Below, piece by piece: positions 18,484 to 27,120 of a stretch of DNA of 64,000 nucleotides. The translations under genes were made by a program, and so were the position numbers. The DNA comes from Lactococcus garvieae (lineage in GTDB: Bacteria > Bacillota > Bacilli > Lactobacillales > Streptococcaceae): the NCBI RefSeq assembly GCF_016027715.1, contig NZ_CP065691.1, positions 1,149,954-1,213,953 of the forward strand, given 5' to 3'. Position 1 is the first letter of the stretch; every line of letters begins with the position of its first letter. Under the pieces are notes generated by a model, which worked only from the letters and a program-made list of their open reading frames with translations, made no database searches and was not told the origin of the DNA.

Positions 18484-18906
18484 TTAGATGCCATCACTTT
18501 CTTCGTCTTCTTGCACTTTACCGCCTAATGCTAAATCCAGAGTGATACCCTCTTTAGCTGTTGACGAAGCCATATCCAGCATTAAAGGACTCTCTGAACC
18601 GATCATAGCTTGTGAGACAAACTCAATAAGCATCGGAAGATTCGTTCCTGTAAAGATATGAATATTTTCTCTGCCCTCTTTTGCAATCATCGATTTGTTA
18701 AAAGGAGTTCCACCCAGAAGGTCGGTAAAGATTACCCCTTCGTCATCTCCTGCACAAAATTCAACTAAGGACTTTTGGTACTCTTCAAGATTAGTGGCTT
18801 CATCAAAAGGCAAAATCATCAAATTTTCTTGTGGTCCAGTGATTAACTCTACTGCACTCTTCATCCCTTCCGCAAAATTAGCGTGTCCAGAAATTAATGC
18901 TTTCAT
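18484..18906 (-). CDS. PTS system mannose-family EIIA component
   Basis: Receives phosphate from HPr. The phosphorylated residue is His8 in LISGHANFAEGM, and DLLGGTPFNKS matches the EIIA-Man fold. Length is 140 residues from ATG 18906. The longer frame from 18918 would put its start codon inside the AGGA ribosome site. It is the first gene of the EIIA-yajC-EIIB-EIIC-EIID unit. A TATAAT box and two operators lie in the 108 bp before it, and a cre-like site lies just beyond them. Confidence 0.93.
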   Translation of the reverse strand: MKALISGHANFAEGMKSAVELITGPQENLMILPFDEATNLEEYQKSLVEFCAGDDEGVIFTDLLGGTPFNKSMIAKEGRENIHIFTGTNLPMLIEFVSQAMIGSESPLMLDMASSTAKEGITLDLALGGKVQEDEESDGI

Positions 18907-18949
18907 CATTATCCTCATTTCTAAATGTCTTTCCTTGTGATTTATAAAT

Positions 18950-19013
18950 ATTATAAGTTATAAATTACAGGAAATTTTTCCAGATAATAGTCCATACTTT
19001 GGTAAATTTTTCC
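18950..19013 (-). promoter_or_regulatory. PTS operon promoter with two phased operators
   Basis: TATAAT at 18950-18955. Operator copies are GGAAATTTTTCC (18970-18981) and GTAAATTTTTCC (19002-19013). Spacing is identical to that at agaS and nagA: centres 20.5 and 52.5 bp before the -10. There is no recognisable -35. Confidence 0.8.
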
Positions 19014-19015
19014 AA

Positions 19016-19029
19016 ATTAAACGCTTACA
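19016..19029. promoter_or_regulatory. Candidate cre (CcpA) site upstream of PTS promoter
   Basis: ATTAAACGCTTACA matches 13 of 14 positions of the lactococcal cre consensus WGWAARCGYTWWMA. It overlaps the nagA stop codon and lies about 80 bp upstream of the predicted PTS transcription start, next to the distal operator. Confidence 0.5.
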
Positions 19030-20167
19030 AAACTTTCACGCCATCTGAATAGACGGCTTTCAAGGTCATATCGGGACTAAGAGCGATAAAATCAGCCGCA
19101 TGTTCTGGCTTGATCTGTCCGCAACGGTCCGCAATATTGATTGATTTAGCGGCAGATAAAGTCGCCATCATAATGGCTTCCTCAGGAGTAGCAATCCCCC
19201 AGTCTACAACATTTTTCACTGCATCCTTTAGCATTAAGACCGAACCAGCCAAGCTATTTCCTTCTTTGAGGTGGGCCGCACCTTCTTTCACAGTAACGGC
19301 AAACTCTCCCAGCATATAGTCGCCATCAGGCATACCTGCTGCACGCATCGCATCTGTGATTAAAACCGTGTGTGCAGCGCCTTTAGCTTGTATCATTACC
19401 TTGGCTGCTGTAGGATGTACGTGCTGTCCATCACAGATTAACTCTGTATAAGTATCGGGTGTACTCAAAGCAGCTCCAACCATACCAGGCTCTCTATGAT
19501 TAAAGGCACTCATGCCATTGAAAGTATGAACAAAAACGGAAGCACCGGCTTCTATTGCTGCTGTTGCCTGCTCTAAAGAAGCATTAGAATGCCCTAAAGC
19601 AACCGTTATCCCGCTCCTATCCAAAGCACGTATAAAGTCTAAACTTCCCTTACGCTCAGGAGCCACAGCGATTTTTCGTATCATTGATTGGGCAGACTGA
19701 TTCCATTGTTCAAATTCTTTCACGCTAGGATCGGTCATGTATGTTGGATTTTGGGCCCCTTTGTGTTCTGTTGTAAAATAAGGGCCTTCAAAGAAAATAC
19801 CTTGAATTTTCGCGCCCGTCCCTGTCGGACGATAATTTCCAATAATCTCACAGACTTCCCGCAGGCGTTCATGATCCCCAGTGAGCGGTGTCGGAATCCA
19901 TGAAGTAACACCCGCTCTAAATAATCCTTGACTCATCTTATCCAGCAGTTCTTCTTGTCCATCCATCACATCTGCACCATCAAAGCCGTGGATGTGAGTG
20001 TCTACAAGCCCTGGCGCGATCCAATAACCGGAGTAATCTTTAACCTCAGCTTCTTCAGGAATTTCTTGAACATGCTCTCCAAACTTCCCGTCTCTTATCT
20101 CTAAGAATCCACCTGTGAGCGTTTGGTAAGGATAGAAAAACTTATCCGCTTTGATATAGTAAGTCAT
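19025..20167 (-). CDS. nagA: N-acetylhexosamine-6-phosphate deacetylase
   Basis: Removes acetate from GlcNAc-6-P or GalNAc-6-P. The amidohydrolase metal motif is LVDTHIHGFDGAD near residue 55. The metal-binding Glu is in IFFEGPYF (about 128), His residues are in VALGHSNAS and FVHTFNGMSAF, and the catalytic Asp is in LITDAMRAAG near 274. Length 380 is usual. Its own promoter carries the shared operator pair, so it belongs to the galactosamine regulon and an AgaA role on GalNAc-6-P is likely. No terminator is seen before the PTS promoter downstream. Confidence 0.9.
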   Translation of the reverse strand: MTYYIKADKFFYPYQTLTGGFLEIRDGKFGEHVQEIPEEAEVKDYSGYWIAPGLVDTHIHGFDGADVMDGQEELLDKMSQGLFRAGVTSWIPTPLTGDHERLREVCEIIGNYRPTGTGAKIQGIFFEGPYFTTEHKGAQNPTYMTDPSVKEFEQWNQSAQSMIRKIAVAPERKGSLDFIRALDRSGITVALGHSNASLEQATAAIEAGASVFVHTFNGMSAFNHREPGMVGAALSTPDTYTELICDGQHVHPTAAKVMIQAKGAAHTVLITDAMRAAGMPDGDYMLGEFAVTVKEGAAHLKEGNSLAGSVLMLKDAVKNVVDWGIATPEEAIMMATLSAAKSINIADRCGQIKPEHAADFIALSPDMTLKAVYSDGVKVL

Positions 20168-20194
20168 ATTGTGCCTCCATTTGTCTTTTTTCTT

Positions 20195-20258
20195 AGTATA
20201 AATCAGGACTTAGAGTAAATTTTTCCAAATTTATACTTATAACGATGGAAACTTTTCC
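20195..20258 (-). promoter_or_regulatory. nagA promoter with two phased operators
   Basis: TATACT at 20195-20200. Operator copies are GTAAATTTTTCC (20215-20226) and GGAAACTTTTCC (20247-20258). Centres lie 20.5 and 52.5 bp upstream of the -10, as at the other two promoters. The distal copy abuts the terminator of the regulator gene. Confidence 0.8.
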
Positions 20259-20260
20259 AA

Positions 20261-20292
20261 AAAAACAGAGAACTTCAGAGTTCTCTGTTTTT
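20261..20292 (-). terminator. Terminator of the RpiR regulator gene
   Basis: Perfect 13-bp stem AAAAACAGAGAAC / GTTCTCTGTTTTT with a 6-base loop. It touches the stop codon of the regulator and runs into Ts on the minus strand. Confidence 0.85.
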
Positions 20293-21044
20293 TAGCTTTC
20301 ACGTATCGGCGCTAAGTTTTTGTAAAGCGCAAAGGCATCCAATAAGATGCGATTGACGACTTGTAAGCACATCCGACTACCCACATCTAAACCGAAATTA
20401 ATCGTCTTTTGTGTGGACTTGTAAGCATGGATATACACATCAGCCTGACTGCCAATGGAACTAGGCATGGCTCCCACAAGGGCAATAATCTTTGCCCCAT
20501 GGTTTTTAGCTTTTTGAAGAGCGGACACTATCTCAGGCGTTTCACCACTTAAAGAAAAGACGACGATCAGATAGTCACGATTGACCCGATTGGCAAAATA
20601 TTTCATATAATCGAAATCATCATGAATAACACAAAGTTTTCCAAAAAGTTGCAACTTGTCCATCATCTCACGCGCCACATTGGAGCTTAGCCCCGCACAA
20701 AAAATAAGAATCTTACTGTGATGGTCAATCAGTTTAATCGCTTCCTCGATATCATCGGCCGAGAGCTGGTTTATCGTCCGCGTAATCTCTATTTCATTTT
20801 TACGAATAGCTTGATTTACTTCTTTTGAAAAACCATTTTTACGTCTTTCGTTCTTTGTATTCCGTATCGTCTGCTTAAAGTCTGAATAGCCATCATACCC
20901 CATTTTTTTCAACGTTCGATTAACCGTTGAGACACTGACATGCGATTCAGTTGCCAGTATAGATATAGATAAGTTAGGTATCCTGCTCAAATTATCTTGA
21001 ATATGATTCCAACAATAGGACTCTGCTTCACTCAACTTTTTCAT
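20292..21044 (-). CDS. RpiR/MurR-family transcriptional regulator of the amino-sugar locus
   Basis: 250-residue RpiR protein. The N-terminal helix-turn-helix is ILATESHVSVSTVNRTLKKM (about residues 29-48). The C-terminal SIS sugar-phosphate domain has ILIFCAGLSSNVAREMMDKL and VVFSLSGETPEIVSALQKAK. RpiR proteins bind short AT-rich palindromes and respond to phosphorylated sugars. The three promoters next door each carry paired GGAAA-TTTCC palindromes, so this is the likely binder. It lies 48 bp behind fbp with no terminator or convincing promoter between, so read-through from fbp is likely. Confidence 0.88.
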   Translation of the reverse strand: MKKLSEAESYCWNHIQDNLSRIPNLSISILATESHVSVSTVNRTLKKMGYDGYSDFKQTIRNTKNERRKNGFSKEVNQAIRKNEIEITRTINQLSADDIEEAIKLIDHHSKILIFCAGLSSNVAREMMDKLQLFGKLCVIHDDFDYMKYFANRVNRDYLIVVFSLSGETPEIVSALQKAKNHGAKIIALVGAMPSSIGSQADVYIHAYKSTQKTINFGLDVGSRMCLQVVNRILLDAFALYKNLAPIRES

Positions 21045-21092
21045 ACGTTTCTCCTTTTAATCTCGAATCCTCTGCCTTTGTTTAAAGCTAAG

Positions 21093-23015
21093 TCAATATT
21101 TTTCATAATTTTCAAAAAGATATTCTAAATCTTCTATCGTTTTCAAGAGTTCCTGCCCAATATTAGTCTCTTTCACACAGGTTCTTTCTTCAACTCTATC
21201 AACCAACCTTTTTACGCTGACAATATCGCTGCCATCTTCCACTGCTGCTTTGATGGTTTTAAATGGTTCATGCGCTGCCAGCTGCATACCATAACTGTTA
21301 TAAAGCAAAGTATAGCCAGCTATTCCCGTTTCTTTTTGATAAGGTTTTGAAAAACCACCATCAATAACAATTAATTTGCCACCTGCTTTGATGGGTTCCT
21401 CACCTTTTTTCTCTTTCACAGGAGTATGTCCATTGATGATATGACCCTTTTCATCCATACCAAAGTTCTTCAAAATGCGACTAATCGTCTCAGGCTCTTC
21501 TCTTAGACGATAATACGGGTTTTTCTTCTCCACATGAGTTGCTTTATCAGCGATATAATAGCGCTCAAAAGTTGTCATTGCCTCTTTACCAAAAAGTGAG
21601 GAAGATTCTCCCACCCAGAGATACCAGAGCAAGTCTGTGGATAAGTCTTCTTCCACATCTGGCTGTGCTAAACTTTTTCTCACATGGTGTTCAAAAAGAT
21701 CCAGTAATTCACGCCCAGAATAACCTTCTCCTTCAAGCCTAAAGCACTTGAAATCTCCATTTTCATGAAGAGGCAAGCAACCATGAATCAAAAGATTGCC
21801 ATTGTATGAAAGATACATTGAGCCTTTTTCTAAAAGAAAATCAATGTGTTTCTTTAGTTTCTGTGACGTTTGAAAATTTTTCAATAATTTTTTTAGAAGT
21901 AATTCTTCTTCAGCGGTTAATTGCTCAGGTTCCAAGGGGTCAACTGTTGGTGCTTGAAAATCTTGCAGATCATACTGCTTATCTTTAAGCGTGATTCTGT
22001 TTTCATCATAATTAATGAAATGCAACACATCACGTTCTTCCAAATGAAAATCAGGGCGCCGGGCTATCAGTTGGCTTTCTAACTTAAACTGTAAAATCGC
22101 TGTTGCTTGTTGGAGTTTGTTCAACAAATCGCACTCCTGCTGTGACAGGTATTCTCCCTCTGTCAGACGAGGTGCAAAAGCAGAACTTGGCTCATAATAA
22201 CGCTCCGCATATTCGATCAGCGGCCGTAAATTAATCCCATAAGAATCTTCAAGAATATCCAGATTACCATAGCGGGAACTGATACGAATAACGTTCATCA
22301 TGGCGAGTGGAGAACCTGCCATAACTGCCATCCAGATAATATCGTGATTGCCCCATTGGACATCAACTGAGGGCATACTTATCAAACGATCGATAATCTT
22401 ATCTGGATAAGGCCCTCGATCATAAATATCACCTACCACATGTAAGTGATCGACAGTCAAACGTCTCACACTATCTGCCAGAGCAATGATTAAGTTCGGA
22501 AGTTCACCAAGATGCTGAAGTTTTTCAATGATGGAGTCAAAATAAGCACGCTTCTCTGAGCTTGACTCGACTTCATGTTTTAATTCCTCAAGAATATAAC
22601 GAAACTTCTCTGGAAAAGCTTTGCGCACTTTAGAACGTGTATATTTTTTCCCTGCAAAACGCGCAAGTTTCAATAAGGAAATCAAGTTCTCACGGCAATA
22701 GTAGGCGAAAGCTTCGTGCGAAAGTTGGCCTTCTTTTGAAGCCAGCTTTTCTTCCGGATAATAAATCAAGGTTGCAAGTTCCGAAATCTCCGTTGGATCG
22801 AGTTCAGGAAAACATTCACGTAGTTTTTCTTTAATCGACCCCGAACCATTACGCAAAACATGATTAAACGCATCGTATTCCCCATGTATGTCACTTACAA
22901 AATGCTCTGTCCCTTTAGGAAGCTCACAAATAGCACTGAGATTGATTATTTCGGTCAAGACTGCTTCTTTTGATACAAACTGCTCTTTTAACAGCTTATA
23001 GTACTTTTCGTCCAT
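21093..23015 (-). CDS. fbp: Fructose-1,6-bisphosphatase class III
   Basis: Gluconeogenic phosphatase of the Firmicute class III (Bacillus Fbp) type, with a calcineurin-like metallophosphatase core. Metal-site motifs are FVSDIHGEYDAF near residue 42, VGDIYDRGPYPD near 195 and WGNHDIIWMA near 220. GHTPV and DGGFSKPY lie in the last third. From ATG 23015 (GGAG 11 bases upstream) the protein has 640 residues, the usual size. A longer frame to 23069 would run into the promoter and is rejected. The promoter carries a cre-like site over the -35 and a palindrome just after the start of transcription. Confidence 0.93.
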   Translation of the reverse strand: MDEKYYKLLKEQFVSKEAVLTEIINLSAICELPKGTEHFVSDIHGEYDAFNHVLRNGSGSIKEKLRECFPELDPTEISELATLIYYPEEKLASKEGQLSHEAFAYYCRENLISLLKLARFAGKKYTRSKVRKAFPEKFRYILEELKHEVESSSEKRAYFDSIIEKLQHLGELPNLIIALADSVRRLTVDHLHVVGDIYDRGPYPDKIIDRLISMPSVDVQWGNHDIIWMAVMAGSPLAMMNVIRISSRYGNLDILEDSYGINLRPLIEYAERYYEPSSAFAPRLTEGEYLSQQECDLLNKLQQATAILQFKLESQLIARRPDFHLEERDVLHFINYDENRITLKDKQYDLQDFQAPTVDPLEPEQLTAEEELLLKKLLKNFQTSQKLKKHIDFLLEKGSMYLSYNGNLLIHGCLPLHENGDFKCFRLEGEGYSGRELLDLFEHHVRKSLAQPDVEEDLSTDLLWYLWVGESSSLFGKEAMTTFERYYIADKATHVEKKNPYYRLREEPETISRILKNFGMDEKGHIINGHTPVKEKKGEEPIKAGGKLIVIDGGFSKPYQKETGIAGYTLLYNSYGMQLAAHEPFKTIKAAVEDGSDIVSVKRLVDRVEERTCVKETNIGQELLKTIEDLEYLFENYEKY

Positions 23016-23037
23016 GAATTGAAGTTCTCCTCTCATC

Positions 23038-23053
23038 TTTACACGCGTGTAAA
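23038..23053. promoter_or_regulatory. Perfect 16-bp palindrome in the fbp 5' region
   Basis: TTTACACGCGTGTAAA is fully self-complementary. It lies about 8-23 bases after the predicted fbp transcription start. This is an operator-like position, and the site fits neither cre nor CodY boxes. Confidence 0.5.
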
Positions 23054-23067
23054 AACAACATGGCTCC

Positions 23068-23105
23068 ATTATATTATTTTTAAGCTTTTTAGTAAAGCGC
23101 TTTCT
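23068..23105 (-). promoter_or_regulatory. fbp promoter with overlapping cre-like site
   Basis: -10 TATAAT at 23068-23073, 17-bp spacer, -35 TTTACT at 23091-23096. On the minus strand AGAAAGCGCTTTAC (23092-23105) matches 13 of 14 positions of the cre consensus and covers the -35. Confidence 0.6.
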
Positions 23106-23140
23106 TCAAACTTCCGTTCAACGCTCTTAATTTTAAAATA

Positions 23141-23170
23141 AAAAAAGTAAAGAGAAGTCTTTACTTTTTT
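23141..23170 (-). terminator. uvrA terminator
   Basis: 13-bp stem AAAAAAGTAAAGA / TCTTTACTTTTTT with a 4-base loop. The minus-strand continuation is T-rich. It lies 21 bp after the uvrA stop. Confidence 0.85.
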
Positions 23171-23190
23171 GATCTTTTTGAAGTTTTAAA

Positions 23191-26010
23191 TTATAATTTT
23201 AACTTTAAATACTGCCCGGTGTAAGAGTCCGCAACCTTCGCAACTTCTTCTGGAGTACCTGTTGCTAAAACAGTCCCTCCGCCTGCACCACCTTCTGGAC
23301 CTAAATCAATAATATAATCAGCCGTTTTAATCACATCGAGATTATGCTCAATAACGACGATAGTATTTCCTTGATCCACCAAGCGATCCAACACTTTAAT
23401 CAAAGTCGCAATATCTTCACTGTGCAAACCAGTGGTTGGTTCATCCAAGATGTAGAAGCTCTTACCCGTACTTCGTTTTTGAAGTTCTGACGCAAGTTTC
23501 ATCCGTTGCGCTTCACCACCAGACAAGGTGGTAGCCGGTTGACCCAAAGTCACATAGCCTAAGCCAACATCAACAATGGTTTGTAATTTGCGTTCAATTT
23601 TGGGGATATGACGGAAGAATTCTAGTGCATCTGAGACACGCATATCCAGAATTTCAGAGATATTTTTTCCTTTATAATGTACCTCCAATGTTTCTGAATT
23701 GTATCGTTTCCCATGACAGATTTCACAAGGGACATAAACATCAGGTAAGAAGTGCATCTCAATCTTGATAATACCGTCACCAGAGCAGGCTTCACAACGT
23801 CCGCCTTTGACATTGAAAGAGAAACGTCCTTTTTTGTATCCACGAATTTTAGCTTCATTTGTTTCAGCGAAAAGACCGCGAATATCATCAAAAACAGAGG
23901 TATACGTCGCAGGATTTGAGCGAGGTGTCCGCCCAATCGGTGATTGGTCAATATCAATCAGACGTTCAATTTCTTCATAGCCTGTGACTTTCCTATGCTT
24001 GCCTGGTTTCTCTGAATTATGGTTAAGCTTTTGTGCCAAGGTTTTCTTCAAGATAGAGTTAACTAGAGTAGACTTACCTGACCCTGAAACACCTGTCACA
24101 GCAGTCATGATGCCCAAAGGAAATTGCGCATCAATATTTTGCAAGTTATTCTCGGAAGCTCCTGTAACTTTAACCATCCGCTTCTTATCAATCTTACGAC
24201 GTTTTTCGGGTACAGGTATGGAACGTTTTCCTGACAAATATTTACCTGTCAAAGAATTCTTGTTTTTCGCAACCTGTGCTGGCGTGCCTGAGGCGATGAT
24301 TTCTCCACCCAAATCGCCCGCTCCTGGCCCAACATCAATCAGCCAGTCGGCGGCTCTCATCGTGTCTTCATCATGTTCAACAACGATGAGGGTATTTCCG
24401 AGATCACGCATCTTTTGAAGGGACTCAATCAAGCGGTCATTATCTCTTTGATGTAGACCAATAGATGGTTCATCAAGGATATAAAGGACGCCAGATAAGT
24501 TTGAACCAATCTGTGTCGCTAAACGAATCCGTTGTGATTCACCACCCGACAAAGTTCCAGAAGCACGAGAAAGAGTCAGATAATCTAAACCAACATTTTT
24601 CAAGAAGGATAAACGGTCCTTGATTTCTTTCACAATTGGTTCAGCAATCATTTCATCGTTCGCTGTCAAAGCGAGTTGACCAAGAAACTCTAACTCGTCA
24701 CCAATGGCTAGGTTTGAGAGTTCCCCGATATGCTTGCCGCCTACCTTAACTGACAATGCTTGGTCGTTGAGACGGTAGCCATGACACGTCGTACATGTCA
24801 ACTCTCTCATATAACCCCGAAGGTATTCACGTGTATAATCACTTGAAGTTTCACGGAAACGGCGATTAATATTGTTGATAATGCCAGGGAAGACCATGTC
24901 CTTGTTAGACACGTTACCAAAATCCCCTACATAGTAAAAATGGAATTTCCGTTTGCCTGAACCGTGAAGAATAATATCTTTATGCTCTTCTGGCAAATCC
25001 GCCCAAGGCGTATCCATATCTATACCAAAATCACGACTGGCACATTCCAGCATCGTTGGGTAATAGTTAGATGAGATAGGATTCCAAGCAGCTACAGCGC
25101 CCTCACGTAAGGTTTTGCTGTCATCTGGAATAACCAAGTCAGGATCGACTTCATTTTTCATTCCTAATCCATCACAGTCTGGACATGAGCCAAAAGGTGC
25201 ATTAAATGAAAAGAGACGAGGCTCCAGCTCAGGCACAGTAAAACCACAGACAGGACAAGCATAAAACTCACTAAAAAGCAGTTCTTCCCCATCCATCTTA
25301 TCCACAATCACATAGCCTTCTGCGATACGCAAGGCTGCTTCGACTGAATCAAATAAACGTGAACGGATACCTTCCTTAACGACGATACGGTCAATAACGA
25401 CTTCAATATTGTGTTTCTTATTTTTATCAAGTTCGGGTGCTTCTGTCACATCATAAACTTCACCGTTTGCACGAACACGGACATAGCCTTCTTTTTGAAC
25501 ACGCTCAAATATCTTAACATGTTGTCCTTTTTTGCCACGAACAATCGGCGCTAAAATTTGAAGACGTGTTCTCTCAGGCAACTCAAGAATCTGATCCACA
25601 ATTTCCTCAACAGACTGTGCCGAAATTTGACCGTGACCATTGATACAGTAAGGTTTTCCGACACGCGCAAAAAGCAAGCGCAGATAGTCGTTAATCTCCG
25701 TTACTGTCCCCACAGTGGAACGTGGGTTTTTACTTGTTGTTTTTTGATCGATAGAAATAGCTGGAGACAAACCATCGATGCTGTCTACATCTGGTTTATC
25801 CATATTTCCTAAAAACTGACGCGCATAGGCAGATAATGATTCTACGTAACGGCGTTGGCCTTCTGCATACAGCGTTTCAAAAGCTAAGGAAGACTTTCCT
25901 GATCCTGATACTCCCGTAACAACTACTAACTTATCACGCGGAATAGTAACATCTATATTTTTTAAATTGTGCTCTCTCGCACCATGTATAACAATTTTAT
26001 CTTGGGGCAT
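23191..26010 (-). CDS. uvrA: UvrABC excinuclease subunit A
   Basis: Damage-recognition ATPase of nucleotide excision repair. It has two ABC modules: Walker [18 protein letters not shown] near residue 33 and [12 protein letters not shown] near 643. ABC signatures [12 protein letters not shown] and [12 protein letters not shown] are present. Zinc-finger cysteines are CPVCGF...CPDCDGLG in the first half and CEACSGDG...CEICHGKR in the second. Length is 939 residues, normal. GAAGGG lies 8 bases before ATG 26010. It is monocistronic, with its own terminator. Confidence 0.97.
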   Translation of the reverse strand: MPQDKIVIHGAREHNLKNIDVTIPRDKLVVVTGVSGSGKSSLAFETLYAEGQRRYVESLSAYARQFLGNMDKPDVDSIDGLSPAISIDQKTTSKNPRSTVGTVTEINDYLRLLFARVGKPYCINGHGQISAQSVEEIVDQILELPERTRLQILAPIVRGKKGQHVKIFERVQKEGYVRVRANGEVYDVTEAPELDKNKKHNIEVVIDRIVVKEGIRSRLFDSVEAALRIAEGYVIVDKMDGEELLFSEFYACPVCGFTVPELEPRLFSFNAPFGSCPDCDGLGMKNEVDPDLVIPDDSKTLREGAVAAWNPISSNYYPTMLECASRDFGIDMDTPWADLPEEHKDIILHGSGKRKFHFYYVGDFGNVSNKDMVFPGIINNINRRFRETSSDYTREYLRGYMRELTCTTCHGYRLNDQALSVKVGGKHIGELSNLAIGDELEFLGQLALTANDEMIAEPIVKEIKDRLSFLKNVGLDYLTLSRASGTLSGGESQRIRLATQIGSNLSGVLYILDEPSIGLHQRDNDRLIESLQKMRDLGNTLIVVEHDEDTMRAADWLIDVGPGAGDLGGEIIASGTPAQVAKNKNSLTGKYLSGKRSIPVPEKRRKIDKKRMVKVTGASENNLQNIDAQFPLGIMTAVTGVSGSGKSTLVNSILKKTLAQKLNHNSEKPGKHRKVTGYEEIERLIDIDQSPIGRTPRSNPATYTSVFDDIRGLFAETNEAKIRGYKKGRFSFNVKGGRCEACSGDGIIKIEMHFLPDVYVPCEICHGKRYNSETLEVHYKGKNISEILDMRVSDALEFFRHIPKIERKLQTIVDVGLGYVTLGQPATTLSGGEAQRMKLASELQKRSTGKSFYILDEPTTGLHSEDIATLIKVLDRLVDQGNTIVVIEHNLDVIKTADYIIDLGPEGGAGGGTVLATGTPEEVAKVADSYTGQYLKLKL

Positions 26011-26114
26011 TTATTTTCCCTTCTCACTTCTATTCCGTATGGACGGAACTGAATTTCTTATTTTCGGTAAGGATACTTCAATTATACTATATTTTAGGGT
26101 ACAATAGCCTTATC

Positions 26115-26417
26115 ATGAAATCTTATTTTGTATATGTTTTGCGTTGTGCGGATGGTACTCTGTACTGTGGTTATACTGACAACGTGACCAAACGTCTCGA
26201 AACTCACAATGCGGGCAAAGGGGCAAAATACACCAAGGCACGTCGCCCACTGGAGTTAATAACCTCTGTGGAATTTGACGATAAAGCAACAGCGCTAAAA
26301 TGTGAATGGTGGTTTAAGCATAAACTCACTCGGCCGCAAAAACTTAAACTTATTAAAGAAGAGCTACTCAAAGAAACCTTTGAACAAGTGCTTGAAGCGA
26401 AAAAAAGAGGACAGTAA
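26115..26417 (+). CDS. GIY-YIG domain protein (YazA/UPF0213 family)
   Basis: A 100-residue single-domain GIY-YIG protein: [20 protein letters not shown] holds the paired tyrosines, followed by RLETHN and [11 protein letters not shown], with Glu in the last helix region (ALKCEWWFK). Family members are putative structure-specific nucleases of unknown physiological role. It is divergent from uvrA, about 100 bp apart. No Shine-Dalgarno precedes the ATG. TACAAT at 26100-26105 ends 9 bases upstream, so the leader would be only about 0-3 nt. Confidence 0.85.
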   Translation: MKSYFVYVLRCADGTLYCGYTDNVTKRLETHNAGKGAKYTKARRPLELITSVEFDDKATALKCEWWFKHKLTRPQKLKLIKEELLKETFEQVLEAKKRGQ

Positions 26418-26520
26418 ATGTCTTTTTTATTTTAGAGTTTCTTTTGTTTAAAAGTAACATTTGTTATATAATAAATATAAATGTAACTTTAGACACTTAA
26501 CGAAAAAGAGGAGACCTTTT

Positions 26521-26757
26521 ATGAAAAAAATATTATTGGATTTTATTGTTACTCTCGGTGCACTGGCCCTCTTGACCCTCGCTTGGGTATTTATTTTTAA
26601 AAGAATTTCCGTGCAGAGCTTTGCGATGCTGTTTATGATTAGCGTACTTAGTATGCTGATGCGCGCTCTATACACTAAGGTTCCCCGCCTTATCTTGTTT
26701 AGTGTTTATACCATCTTTTTAGTGCTTTTTGCTATTGTAGCCATTCTTCATTTATAA
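26521..26757 (+). CDS. Small membrane protein with two or three helices
   Basis: 78 residues with three hydrophobic stretches: LLDFIVTLGALALLTLAWVFIF, then SFAMLFMISVLSMLMRAL, then LILFSVYTIFLVLFAIVAIL. Family not recognised; it resembles the small DUF-type membrane proteins of lactococci. The start at 26521 is set by AGAGGAG 9 bases upstream; a frame from 26461 would lack a ribosome site. TATAAT at about 26465 may be its -10. A convergent terminator follows. Confidence 0.65.
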   Translation: MKKILLDFIVTLGALALLTLAWVFIFKRISVQSFAMLFMISVLSMLMRALYTKVPRLILFSVYTIFLVLFAIVAILHL

Positions 26758-26783
26758 AAAACAAACCTTGAGGTTTGTTTTTT
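26756..26783. terminator. Bidirectional terminator
   Basis: AAAAACAAACC / GGTTTGTTTTT with a TTGA loop sits between the convergent small membrane protein and YbjQ-type genes and touches both stop codons. Confidence 0.85.
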
Positions 26784-27108
26784 ATATTTTTTCTAACTTG
26801 ACTGCTGTACCATAGGCTGCGACAGAATCCACATTTCCAAAAGTTGAAGAATCAAAGCGCATCGCAAGGATGGCATTTGCTCCTTTGTCACGCGCTTCCT
26901 CTGCCAAGCGCTCAATCGCGCTCTCGCGCGTCTCATGTTGTAGCTTGGTGTAACCTGCTATTTCTCCACCAACAATCGTTTTTAGCTGTTGGCCCGTGCT
27001 TGAAAAGACATTACGTGAGCGTGTGGTAAGCCCAAAAACTTCACCATAAATCTCAACAACACGATAGCCTGGGGCATCATTTGTAGTAAGGATTAAAATA
27101 TCTTTCAT
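26782..27108 (-). CDS. YbjQ/UPF0145 family protein
   Basis: 108 residues. The family pattern is clear: TTNDAPGYRVVEIYGEVFG at the start, then TRSRNVFSS, GGEIAGYTKLQHETRESAIE and GANAILAMRFDSS near the end. It forms a small pentameric beta-alpha fold of unknown function, once proposed to bind heavy metals. It lies 12 bp after the Gfo/Idh gene, so it is probably the last gene of a four-gene unit from mazG. It has its own GGGAGAAACG ribosome site. Confidence 0.88.
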   Translation of the reverse strand: MKDILILTTNDAPGYRVVEIYGEVFGLTTRSRNVFSSTGQQLKTIVGGEIAGYTKLQHETRESAIERLAEEARDKGANAILAMRFDSSTFGNVDSVAAYGTAVKLEKI

Positions 27109-27120
27109 CGTTTCTCCCTC

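Noticed and set aside
23016-23069. N-terminal extension of Fbp
   Set aside because: The extra codons would overlap the -10 box and the palindrome, upstream of or at the transcription start.
26100-26117. GIY-YIG gene as a fifth leaderless case
   Set aside because: The -10 (TACAAT) ends 9 bases from the ATG and lacks the TG extension, so the geometry differs from the other four. A very short leader is possible but it was not counted.
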